Below are positions 44,096 to 51,250 of a stretch of DNA of 64,000 bases, one piece after another. Each line of letters begins with the position of its first letter. Positions within the stretch are counted from its first letter, which is position 1. Source of the stretch: Brumimicrobium glaciale (GTDB lineage Bacteria > Bacteroidota > Bacteroidia > Flavobacteriales_D > Crocinitomicaceae); NCBI RefSeq assembly GCF_004152935.1, contig NZ_SETE01000001.1, forward strand, positions 620,001 through 684,000, in the 5' to 3' direction. The position numbers and the translations under genes were made by a program. The notes under the pieces are model-generated. The model had not been told where the DNA came from. It was given only the letters and a program-made list of their open reading frames with translations, and searched no databases.

Positions 44096-44634
44096 AAATT
44101 TTAATAATTAATTTAGAACAATGTACGGCTATCGGAGGAAATAAAACTATAAAATTAGTTGTAATTTCATAAAAAAGACTAATGCATATATTGAACTTTT
44201 TTACGTCATTTATTTAGCGTTTTAGTTTTATTAATCTTCTTGGGTGCGACTAAAATCTCGAATCTTATCCTGTACGTTTTACTATAGAATCGATTTGTAA
44301 AGGAATGTATTGACGTTTACTAAAATGATTGACGGGCCCATTGAGGTTAAACAGATTCTTAATGAAGGAAAAGTTGATTGAGATTTTTCTATCTTTGTGT
44401 AAATTGTGTCCGCAGGAAAACTAAATATTTTTAAGTCTTTGATAAGAATATTGTCTAAGACAAGGCTTGATAAATTTTGAAATGTCAGGAGTTTAAATTT
44501 ATAAATGCGATGCCCTGTATTGTGCAGAGCTTGCCGATGGGACTGCAATTAAAAACACTTTTGCTGAGCTTGCCGTAGAAAGCAGAATGCAGTATTTGGA
44601 GTTTTTTTGTAAAGATTAAATAACAATAATTCTC
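44096..44634 (+). other. Gene-free region with a -7 box and a possible structured leader
   Basis: No supportable ORF. TATCTTTG at 44390-44397 fits the -7 consensus and would start a leader of about 230 bases before the response regulator. The leader contains a short imperfect stem (AAGTCTT/AAGGCTT) and the direct repeat GAGCTTGCCG twice. It might carry an RNA element, but I cannot assign one. Confidence 0.35.
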
Positions 44635-45321
44635 ATGAAAGGTGTATTGATTTTAGATGATGAAGAGGAAATCCGTGAATTATTGGAATATAATCTAACA
44701 AAACACGGATTTACTTGTTTTTTAGCCAGTAACGGAAAAGAAGGTTTGGAGCTTTTAAATGAGCACAAAGATAAGATTGATCTTGTTCTATTAGATGTTA
44801 TGATGCCAATAATGGATGGAATTGAGGTGTGTGAAATCATTAGAAAAGACCCTGTTTATGATGGAATTCTAATTTGCTTTCTCACAGCACGTAACGAAGA
44901 TTATAGTCAAGTTGCTGGTCTAGATGCCGGTGCAGATGATTACATAGCAAAGCCCTTAAAGCCAAAAGTACTCATCAGTCGAATCAATGCACTGTTAAGA
45001 AGAAACAATGGACGTTTTAGGACAGCTGAGTTGGGCGATTCGGAACTTACAGTAGATAGAGACAAATACGTTGTCACTTTAAAAGGTGAAAGTATTCATT
45101 TGCCAAGAAAAGAATTTGAACTATTGGCACTCCTTACTTCGAAACCAGGTAATGTTTTTGATAGAGAAGCTATTTTAACTTCTGTTTGGGGAGTGGATAT
45201 TGTTGTAGGTGATCGAACTATCGATGTACACATAAGAAAGTTACGCGAAAAGATTGGTTCACATTATATACAAACAGTAAAAGGTGTTGGTTATAAATAT
45301 GTTGATGAAAAACTAAATTGA
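44635..45321 (+). CDS. OmpR/PhoB-family response regulator
   Basis: The 228-residue protein has a receiver domain (about 1-115) with the acidic pocket DDEEEI, the phosphoacceptor Asp in DLVLLDVMMPIMDG, the Thr/Lys region FLTARNED and YIAKPLKPK. A C-terminal winged-helix OmpR-type DNA-binding domain (about 125-228) includes LPRKEFELLALLTSKPGNVF, then VGDRTIDVHIRKLREKIG and TVKGVGYKY. No histidine kinase gene lies on either side, so the partner is elsewhere. Target genes unknown. Confidence 0.95.
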   Translation: MKGVLILDDEEEIRELLEYNLTKHGFTCFLASNGKEGLELLNEHKDKIDLVLLDVMMPIMDGIEVCEIIRKDPVYDGILICFLTARNEDYSQVAGLDAGADDYIAKPLKPKVLISRINALLRRNNGRFRTAELGDSELTVDRDKYVVTLKGESIHLPRKEFELLALLTSKPGNVFDREAILTSVWGVDIVVGDRTIDVHIRKLREKIGSHYIQTVKGVGYKYVDEKLN

Positions 45322-45430
45322 TTATTTTTTTTCGGCCATAAAACATTATCAGATCTTTTGTGTTACTAACCTTAATTGTTTTAGTCAAATAGTAATGATG
45401 TTTATTTTTTATTTAAATGTCTAGTTTTAG

Positions 45431-45460
45431 TTTGATATTAATAAGAAGTCATTATTTTTG
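45431..45460 (+). promoter_or_regulatory. Promoter of the unknown gene at 45510
   Basis: TTTG at 45431-45434 and TATTTTTG at 45453-45460, spacer 18 bases, about 50 bases before the ATG. Confidence 0.55.
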
Positions 45461-45509
45461 TGCGACATTTTACAACCCATGAAATAAGGGGTATTAACCG
45501 TTTAATAGG

Positions 45510-45884
45510 ATGAAATTAGAAACCATATACGTTATCGAAGACAATAAGTTTGGGAAAGCCATCACTGAATGGGCAGAGGATAAGCGTATACAAGTGGTTC
45601 CAGCAAACCAAAAGAAAGACGATTTAAGCGAAATCGTGAATGGTGTAGTTTTATTCCATGAAAATCACAATTTCACAAAGGACGATGATGATATGCAAAC
45701 AGAAATGAGCAGAGGAAACATTCCAGTTCATAAAGTTGATATCAATGGAACTTTGGCAGCTACTAACTCTAACTTCAATATGTGGTTGGATAGAAATAGA
45801 CCGCAATCGCTTTTGATATTAGGAGATGAGGAGATAGCTAATAATGCAAATCTTCAGAATTTCTTAAAAGGAATCGAGAATTAA
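45510..45884 (+). CDS. Small cytoplasmic protein of unknown function
   Basis: The 124-residue protein has regular codon structure and no signal peptide. It reads LETIYVIEDNKFGKAITEWA, with an alternating alpha/beta pattern (VVPANQ, GVVLFHENH, LLILGDEEI), reminiscent of a small Rossmann-like or receiver-like fold. I cannot name it. A separate promoter suggests an independent unit just after the response regulator. No downstream partner. Confidence 0.6.
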   Translation: MKLETIYVIEDNKFGKAITEWAEDKRIQVVPANQKKDDLSEIVNGVVLFHENHNFTKDDDDMQTEMSRGNIPVHKVDINGTLAATNSNFNMWLDRNRPQSLLILGDEEIANNANLQNFLKGIEN

Positions 45885-46063
45885 TGCTGTAATTCATAAA
45901 TTCAATCGTTTAACTCACTCCTTTTTTTTCTTTATACTTCGTTAAAATTTTAAATCGTAACTATACTTTGACAGGCTCTGCTGAGGTGGTTACGCTTGTG
46001 GATTTTGTATTGTCTAAAGAAAAAAAAGCGAAATTTAAGCACCTTTACCTATGCGTTAAAGTA

Positions 46064-46312
46064 CTAGTAACATTCGTCTGTCTTTTCAATAACCTTAAGA
46101 ATTTTTCTTGGTTGATCCTTATACATTGATTTTATTGAATCCATCTTTTCAATACATTCGATGTGTTTACCTGTTTCGTACCTTGAGGCACTTATGCAAT
46201 CGCAATAATCCGCCATCAAAGCATCCAATTCAGGGTCGTCACAACTTGAAAAAAGGACAATAGAAACTACAGTGGCTAAAGAAAGGTAGAATGTCTTTAT
46301 TCCTGATTTCAT
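46064..46312 (-). CDS. Small Cys-rich lipoprotein downstream of sufE
   Basis: This 82-residue protein has a lipobox (VLFSSC, Cys about 24) and five Cys afterwards (ADYCDCISA, HIECIEKM, DECY at the end). Its ATG overlaps the sufE stop by one base (TAATG), so it is translationally coupled to sufE. Family not recognised. A function in iron-sulfur assembly would be surprising for a surface lipoprotein. Confidence 0.65.
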   Translation of the reverse strand: MKSGIKTFYLSLATVVSIVLFSSCDDPELDALMADYCDCISASRYETGKHIECIEKMDSIKSMYKDQPRKILKVIEKTDECY

Positions 46313-46725
46313 TATTTAACTGCCTTTAAAGCATTCAACTTCATGTCTTTTACCATACTCACTAATCCGTTAGAACGAGTAGGAGATAAGTGCTCTTGTA
46401 ATCCGATTTCCTTAATGAATTTAAACTCTGATGTTGCAACGTCAGCAGGTGATTCATCATTAACAACACGGATTAATAACGCGATTATTCCTTTCGTGAT
46501 TATCGCATCAGAATCTGCCGAAAATTTCATTTTGTTGTCCTTGCAATCTGCATGCAGCCAAACTTGAGATTGACAACCTTTAATTAATCGGTCCTTTGTT
46601 TTGTATTGTGCTTCAATCAAAGGTAAATCTTTTCCTAACTCAATAATGTATTCGTATTTGTCCATCCAATCATCATAAAGGGCAAATTCATCTATTATCT
46701 CTTGTTCTTTTTCTTTAATACTCAT
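46312..46725 (-). CDS. sufE: SufE-family sulfur acceptor
   Basis: SufE accepts persulfide sulfur from SufS and passes it to the SufBCD scaffold in iron-sulfur cluster assembly. The 137-residue protein has the acceptor Cys at position 51 in RLIKGCQSQVW, the conserved surrounding block, and ALLIRVVNDESPADVA. The gene follows sufS after 38 bases and overlaps the lipoprotein gene by one base. sufBCD is not in the window. Confidence 0.94.
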   Translation of the reverse strand: MSIKEKEQEIIDEFALYDDWMDKYEYIIELGKDLPLIEAQYKTKDRLIKGCQSQVWLHADCKDNKMKFSADSDAIITKGIIALLIRVVNDESPADVATSEFKFIKEIGLQEHLSPTRSNGLVSMVKDMKLNALKAVK

Positions 46726-46763
46726 GTCTTTAAGTTTGGTTTTAATTAAAAATTCAGTTCGAT

Positions 46764-47978
46764 TTAATCTTTAAGCATTGGAATAATTCTATTTAATGCA
46801 GCAATAAACACATCAATTTCTTCCTTTGTATTGTAAAGTGCAAAAGAAGCACGAATAGTTCCTGGGATACAGAATTGATCCATGATTGGCTGTGTACAAT
46901 GGTGACCAGTTCTCACGGCAATTCCCATCTTATCAAGCAATGTTCCTACATCATAAGGATGAAGTCCATCAATCAAAAATGAAATTACACTCGTTTTTTC
47001 TTTGGCTTCACCGTAAAATTTAATTCCTTCAATTTTAGTCAGTTCAGCAGTTGCATAATCAAGCAATTCTTGTTCATGTTTTAAAACCTCCTTCATATCA
47101 AGTGAATTCAGGAATTCAAAAGCAGCTCCTAAGCCAATTCCACCAGCAATGTTTGGTGTTCCTGCTTCAAATTTATGCGGCAAAACATTATAAGTCGTTT
47201 TTTCGAAAGTCACTTCCTTTATCATATCACCACCACCTTGGTATGGAGGCATTTGATTCAATATTTCTTCTTTTCCGTATAAAACGCCAATTCCTGTTGG
47301 ACCAAATAATTTGTGTCCTGAAAAAACATAAAAGTCACAATCTAATTCCTGCACATTTACTTGAATATGCTGAATACTTTGTGCACCGTCAATTAAAACT
47401 TTCGCTCCAATGGCATGTGCTTTTTCTATAATATATTTCACATCATTTACAGTTCCTAAAGAATTAGAAATGTGTGTTACAGCTACCAATTTAGTCTTAT
47501 CAGAAAGTAACTTGTCGAATTGATCTAACTCCAATTCACCTTTTTCATTCATTGGAATAACACGTAATTTACATCCTTTTCGTTCACAAAGCATTTGCCA
47601 AGGAACAATGTTAGAATGATGCTCCATTGCCGAAATAATGATTTCATCGCCAGCATTCAGCAATTCCCCAAAGGAAAAAGCTACTAGATTAATTCCATCA
47701 GTTGTACCTTTCGTAAAAAGCACTTCGTAATTTTCTTTAGCACCTATATGTTTTTGAATCGTATTTCGTGCATTTTCATAGGCAGTTGTTGCCTCCTGAC
47801 TCAATGTATGAACTCCACGATGAATATTTGCATTTTCCTTTGAATAGTAATCACTAATGCGCTGAATAACTGATAAAGGCTTTTGTGTGGTAGCACCATT
47901 ATCAAAATAAACCAACGGTTTCCCGTGAATTTTCTCCGCTAAAATCGGAAACTGAGAACGAATTGATTGAATATCCAT
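46764..47978 (-). CDS. sufS: Cysteine desulfurase SufS
   Basis: SufS is a PLP enzyme that takes sulfur from cysteine for Fe-S clusters. I start at ATG 47978, giving 404 residues from MDIQSIRSQFPILAEKIHGK. The upstream GTG at 48002 would extend into the promoter region. Visible motifs: YFDNGATTQKP, the PLP-binding Lys in FSGHKLFGPTGIGVLYG, and the catalytic Cys in RTGHHCTQPIM. This belongs to the group II (SufS/CsdA) type. Operon order sufS-sufE-lipoprotein. Confidence 0.96.
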   Translation of the reverse strand: MDIQSIRSQFPILAEKIHGKPLVYFDNGATTQKPLSVIQRISDYYSKENANIHRGVHTLSQEATTAYENARNTIQKHIGAKENYEVLFTKGTTDGINLVAFSFGELLNAGDEIIISAMEHHSNIVPWQMLCERKGCKLRVIPMNEKGELELDQFDKLLSDKTKLVAVTHISNSLGTVNDVKYIIEKAHAIGAKVLIDGAQSIQHIQVNVQELDCDFYVFSGHKLFGPTGIGVLYGKEEILNQMPPYQGGGDMIKEVTFEKTTYNVLPHKFEAGTPNIAGGIGLGAAFEFLNSLDMKEVLKHEQELLDYATAELTKIEGIKFYGEAKEKTSVISFLIDGLHPYDVGTLLDKMGIAVRTGHHCTQPIMDQFCIPGTIRASFALYNTKEEIDVFIAALNRIIPMLKD

Positions 47979-47999
47979 AGCTATAAATTTGATTACACA

Positions 48000-48015
48000 C
48001 AAAGGTACAAAGCTA
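48000..48015 (-). promoter_or_regulatory. Two abutting -7-type boxes upstream of sufS
   Basis: On the minus strand TAGCTTTG (48015-48008) is immediately followed by TACCTTTG (48007-48000), both fitting TAnnTTTG. Neither has a clear TTG at 19-21 bases. The first is 30 bases before the sufS ATG. Confidence 0.35.
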
Positions 48016-48087
48016 TATTTACAATAAACACCTTTGCGCGCTATATTCTATTTCAAGATGCTTTAATGTGACATTTGTTTTGGTTTT

Positions 48088-48230
48088 GGGCGTGCCCCAG
48101 AGCATTCTTTTTATGGGTTTTAAAGCTCTTTCAAATTATCGCTTTAAAAAGAATGCTCTGGGTCGGGTCATCCGTTATATCTTTTGTTTTGAAAAAAAAA
48201 ACAAAAGGATGCCACTGCTCCCCCTCACGC
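48088..48230. repeat. Bipartite hairpin element with inverted ends GGGCGTG/TCACGC
   Basis: CCCAGAGCATTCTTTTTA (48096-48113) pairs perfectly with TAAAAAGAATGCTCTGGG (48145-48162), with a nested TTTTAAAGC/GCTTTAAAA stem inside. A second stem, CTTTTGTTTT/AAAACAAAAG, lies at about 48181-48208. The element starts GGGCGTGCCCC and ends CCCCTCACGC. It fills most of the gap between sufS and the next minus-strand gene. Confidence 0.8.
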
Positions 48231-48239
48231 AAGAAGACT

Positions 48240-49139
48240 TCAATGTCTATTATCACACTTTGTTTCAATTGACTTTTCCTTTTTATCTATAAACGTAATA
48301 CTGCTGCAACCGAAAGAGTGATAATTAAAACCGAAGATAACTTCAGGTTTATCTTTAAATAATTGACCTGTATATTGTGAGTTAAGAGCATTGAATTCAG
48401 AACCTTCTCCACTATAATACATTGTGTCAAAAATCTTACTATTTGTCGCAGTATCGATAATGAATAAGTGCTTTGCCCAAACATAATTATGCCTTTGAAC
48501 ATCTTGAATGAAATAGCTTAGTTGACCAAATTTAAACTTATAGGCCTTATCATAAGTAATATTTAAACTATCTTCCATTCGCATAGAATTTGGAATTTCA
48601 TTTCTTTCTATCTCCATCCACTCAATGTTTTCTAATTTTTTTTCGACAAATGGATTGTGCTGACCAACATATACTAAACTGTTCTCATCATAATTCCCCT
48701 GATTTATCAAAGAATCATCAACTTCAAACCCAATCAGGTATTCATATTGTGTTAATTCATATTCTCCACCAATTTCGTAAGGACTTAGCATCGCAACAAC
48801 TTTGGCAGAATTTACAGCAGAAACACTAAGGGAGTTATTGACATAATCATAAATAAAAATAGAGTCGTTTTCCGTTGTATTTGTTCCATTTAAAAACCTG
48901 GTTCTATAATCAATGTTTAAAGTGAAGTAATCTAATTCTGATTCATCCATTTCATTTAGGTCTGGAATTGCAGAAGAATCGGGATGTGCAGAAAGTATAT
49001 AAATATCTGACATTGAAATCATATTTCTCATTTCAATATCATTCCCAAAACTAGTTACTCTAAAAATATTGAGTTCTTGAGCATAAAAATTAAAGGAAAA
49101 GACTAAAAAAAGTGAAAACAATGTAATTAACGGCTTCAT
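48240..49139 (-). CDS. Exported protein of unknown function
   Basis: The 299-residue protein has a signal peptide (about 1-20, ending FYAQ). The rest is Asp/Glu/Tyr-rich, with repeated acidic segments and strand-like stretches (FVEKKLENIEWMEIER, YKFKFGQLSYFIQDVQ), and looks like an all-beta extracellular or periplasmic protein. Two Cys sit near the end (FGCSSI and TKCDN). I do not recognise the family. No operon partner. Confidence 0.7.
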   Translation of the reverse strand: MKPLITLFSLFLVFSFNFYAQELNIFRVTSFGNDIEMRNMISMSDIYILSAHPDSSAIPDLNEMDESELDYFTLNIDYRTRFLNGTNTTENDSIFIYDYVNNSLSVSAVNSAKVVAMLSPYEIGGEYELTQYEYLIGFEVDDSLINQGNYDENSLVYVGQHNPFVEKKLENIEWMEIERNEIPNSMRMEDSLNITYDKAYKFKFGQLSYFIQDVQRHNYVWAKHLFIIDTATNSKIFDTMYYSGEGSEFNALNSQYTGQLFKDKPEVIFGFNYHSFGCSSITFIDKKEKSIETKCDNRH

Positions 49140-49266
49140 TTTGGATTTTTTAAGAGCTTAATCATGTTCTTAACCAAAATTAAGAAAAAAAGCTTCAACC
49201 TCCATTTCTAAACATTCTGAAATTCATATATTGGGTTCAACAAACTAATAAACTAAAATTTATATT

Positions 49267-49440
49267 ATGAAAAAAGTATTTGTATACGCTACAGTAATCG
49301 CAATGTCATTCGCATTTAATTCATGTGAAGAAAAAACAGTAGGAGACGAAATGGAAGATGTTGGTGAAGAAATGGGCGAAGCTGGTGAAGCAGCAGGTGA
49401 CAAAATTGAAGAAAAAACAGAAGAAGTTACTGATAATTAA
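49267..49440 (+). CDS. 57-residue lipoprotein, short paralogue of the following gene
   Basis: ATG at 49267 gives MKKVFVYATVIAMSFAFNSC, then EEKTVGDEMEDVGEEMGEAG and EAAGDKIEEKTEEVTDN with a TAA stop. The lipobox Cys is at position 20. The first ~57 residues match the start of the next gene almost position by position (MKRVFIYATAFAMSLAFVSC, EEKSVESEMEDVGEELNEAG), so this is a tandem duplicate that ends where the paralogue carries an extension. The acidic rest resembles small coil-forming lipoproteins. Role unknown. Confidence 0.8.
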   Translation: MKKVFVYATVIAMSFAFNSCEEKTVGDEMEDVGEEMGEAGEAAGDKIEEKTEEVTDN

Positions 49441-49476
49441 TTTTTAGGCACTGATTACCAATATGTCAAATATTCA

Positions 49477-49484
49477 TATATTTG
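49477..49484 (+). promoter_or_regulatory. -7 box (TATATTTG) between the paralogous lipoprotein genes
   Basis: TATATTTG lies 36 bases before the ATG at 49521. No clear TTG partner. Confidence 0.35.
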
Positions 49485-49520
49485 TCCAATATCTAATAAC
49501 GGTTAACTAAAATTTATTTT

Positions 49521-49913
49521 ATGAAAAGAGTATTTATTTATGCTACAGCTTTCGCAATGTCTTTAGCTTTCGTATCATGCGAAGAAAAATCAGTTGAATC
49601 TGAAATGGAAGATGTTGGTGAAGAGCTAAACGAAGCTGGTGAAGCAGCTGGTGAGAAAATCGAAGAAAAAACAGAAGAGGTTAAAGAAAATGTTGAAGAA
49701 ACTTCAACTGATGTTAAAGAAAACATCAAAGAGACTTCAACTGACGTAAAAGAATCTGTAAATAAAGGAGCAGAAACTGTTAAAGCGAAAACAACAGATA
49801 CGAAATTGAAAGTATATAAAGAAGGAGAAGAGCATCCTAAGAAAGCTGAAGAGCATCCATTAAAAAAGGAGAATACTTCAAAAGAAAAGCCAGCTTTACA
49901 GAGAAAACTTTAA
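49521..49913 (+). CDS. Small Glu/Lys-rich lipoprotein with repeats
   Basis: The 130-residue protein has a lipobox (LAFVSC, Cys 20), an acidic segment, and repeats of about 11 residues (VEETSTDVKEN, IKETSTDVKES) resembling LEA-type amphipathic coils, then a basic HPKKAEEHPLKK tail. LEA-like repeats suggest an extended coil outside the inner membrane. It is the longer of a tandem pair (see 49267). Upstream it has a -7 box and downstream a strong terminator. Confidence 0.72.
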   Translation: MKRVFIYATAFAMSLAFVSCEEKSVESEMEDVGEELNEAGEAAGEKIEEKTEEVKENVEETSTDVKENIKETSTDVKESVNKGAETVKAKTTDTKLKVYKEGEEHPKKAEEHPLKKENTSKEKPALQRKL

Positions 49914-49933
49914 TATCTGATATTATAAAATAT

Positions 49934-49967
49934 AAAAAAAAAGCCTATCATTGATAGGCTTTTTTTT
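49934..49967. terminator. Bidirectional terminator
   Basis: AAGCCTATCA and TGATAGGCTT pair perfectly, separated by one base, with an A run before and a T run after. It separates the plus-strand lipoprotein gene from the convergent minus-strand amidohydrolase genes. Confidence 0.9.
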
Positions 49968-49972
49968 ATGTC

Positions 49973-51247
49973 TTATTTTTGATCTTCATATTTCTTTTTG
50001 TACTTGTCATACAACTTTGTCTGAACATTGGAAAGGTCAACGAATTCACCATTGATTATTCCAAAAATTAAATTATTTGTACGCATATCCAAAGGTGTTC
50101 CTTTATTCACAAAAAGGGTTGCTATTTTCCCTTCTTCGATACTCCCAACTATTTTATCAACCCCTAATATTTTAGCCGTACTTAAAGAAATTGCTGTAAT
50201 CGCTTCTTCTTCTGTTAATCCATAAGCCATTGCTGTTCCCGCTAAAAAAGGAATGTTTCTAGAGTTCATTGTCTCCATTCTCCCTGAGTTTTGAATACAA
50301 AATAATACACCCGCTTCTTTGAGTAAAAATGGCAGACGATAGGGAAAGTCAACCGGATCGTCTTCATTTTCAGGTAAAGTGTGACCTCCTTTAATTATAA
50401 CAGGAATATTAGAAGAGTTTAATTGATCTGCCACTTTGTGCGAATCATAACCACCAATTATTACTGGATATTTTATCTTTAAATCACGTTGAAAATCAAT
50501 AATATCCAATAAAGCACGCATTTGATCTGCATGGATATACAGTCTTTTTTCGCCATTAAAAAGAGCTCTCATTGCTTCAAAGCGTGGATCATACAAATCC
50601 TTTGAACTACTATAAGACAATGCCGCTTCAAAAAATGCTCTAATTTCTTTAAGCTGCGAACTATAATCCTCGCTAGATTTTTTAGGTGTTGACCAACCAC
50701 CTGAAACCGTTGAGGGCCAATTCAAGTGAATTCCATCGTCTTTTTTTAAAACGGCATCTTCCCAGTTCCAACCATTTAAACTCATTACAGATGAAGAACC
50801 TGAAATTACTCCGCCTTCCGGAGTGGCTTGAGAATAGAATACGCCGTTTGTCTTTACCGTTCCAATGATGTCCGATTCTACATTGAATGCAGTAAGTGAA
50901 CGAACATGTGGATTATAAGCACCTACTTCGTTAAAATCTCTAGTTGCTCTAACGGCATCAATTTCTGTTAATCCTAATTTAGAATTTGGTGCGAAAAATC
51001 CAGGGTAAACATCCAATCCCTTCAAGTCAATAATGGTGTCCCAAGCGGATTTATCTAAATTGTGAGTTAAAGCGTTGTCAACCAAAATGATTTTATCACC
51101 TTTTATTCCAACTAATCCTTGATTAATCACTTTTCCATTTCCAACATGAACTCTTCCTTTAGAAAGTAAAATGGTTTTTTGTGCTGATCCAGAAAGACCC
51201 ATACACAAGAAAATTGTAATCGTTAAAATAATTCTTAATACTTTCAT
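49973..51247 (-). CDS. Exported amidohydrolase-family protein lacking the metal motif
   Basis: The 424-residue protein has a signal peptide (about 1-22, ending GSAQ) and the amidohydrolase composite architecture (VHVGNGKVINQGLVGIKGDK, LGVDKIVGSIEEGKIATLFV and LDMRTNNLIFGIINGEFV near the end). Where catalytic members have DxHxH, it reads VYPGFFAPNSKLGL, without His. It is therefore probably not a hydrolase by itself. It begins 3 bases after the stop of the larger amidohydrolase gene upstream, suggesting a co-expressed and perhaps paired subunit. The substrate is not apparent. Confidence 0.82.
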   Translation of the reverse strand: MKVLRIILTITIFLCMGLSGSAQKTILLSKGRVHVGNGKVINQGLVGIKGDKIILVDNALTHNLDKSAWDTIIDLKGLDVYPGFFAPNSKLGLTEIDAVRATRDFNEVGAYNPHVRSLTAFNVESDIIGTVKTNGVFYSQATPEGGVISGSSSVMSLNGWNWEDAVLKKDDGIHLNWPSTVSGGWSTPKKSSEDYSSQLKEIRAFFEAALSYSSSKDLYDPRFEAMRALFNGEKRLYIHADQMRALLDIIDFQRDLKIKYPVIIGGYDSHKVADQLNSSNIPVIIKGGHTLPENEDDPVDFPYRLPFLLKEAGVLFCIQNSGRMETMNSRNIPFLAGTAMAYGLTEEEAITAISLSTAKILGVDKIVGSIEEGKIATLFVNKGTPLDMRTNNLIFGIINGEFVDLSNVQTKLYDKYKKKYEDQK

Positions 51248-51250
51248 TTT

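Noticed and set aside
47979-48002. GTG start for SufS at 48002
   Set aside because: Would overlap the likely promoter. MDIQSIRSQF at 47978 is the usual family beginning.
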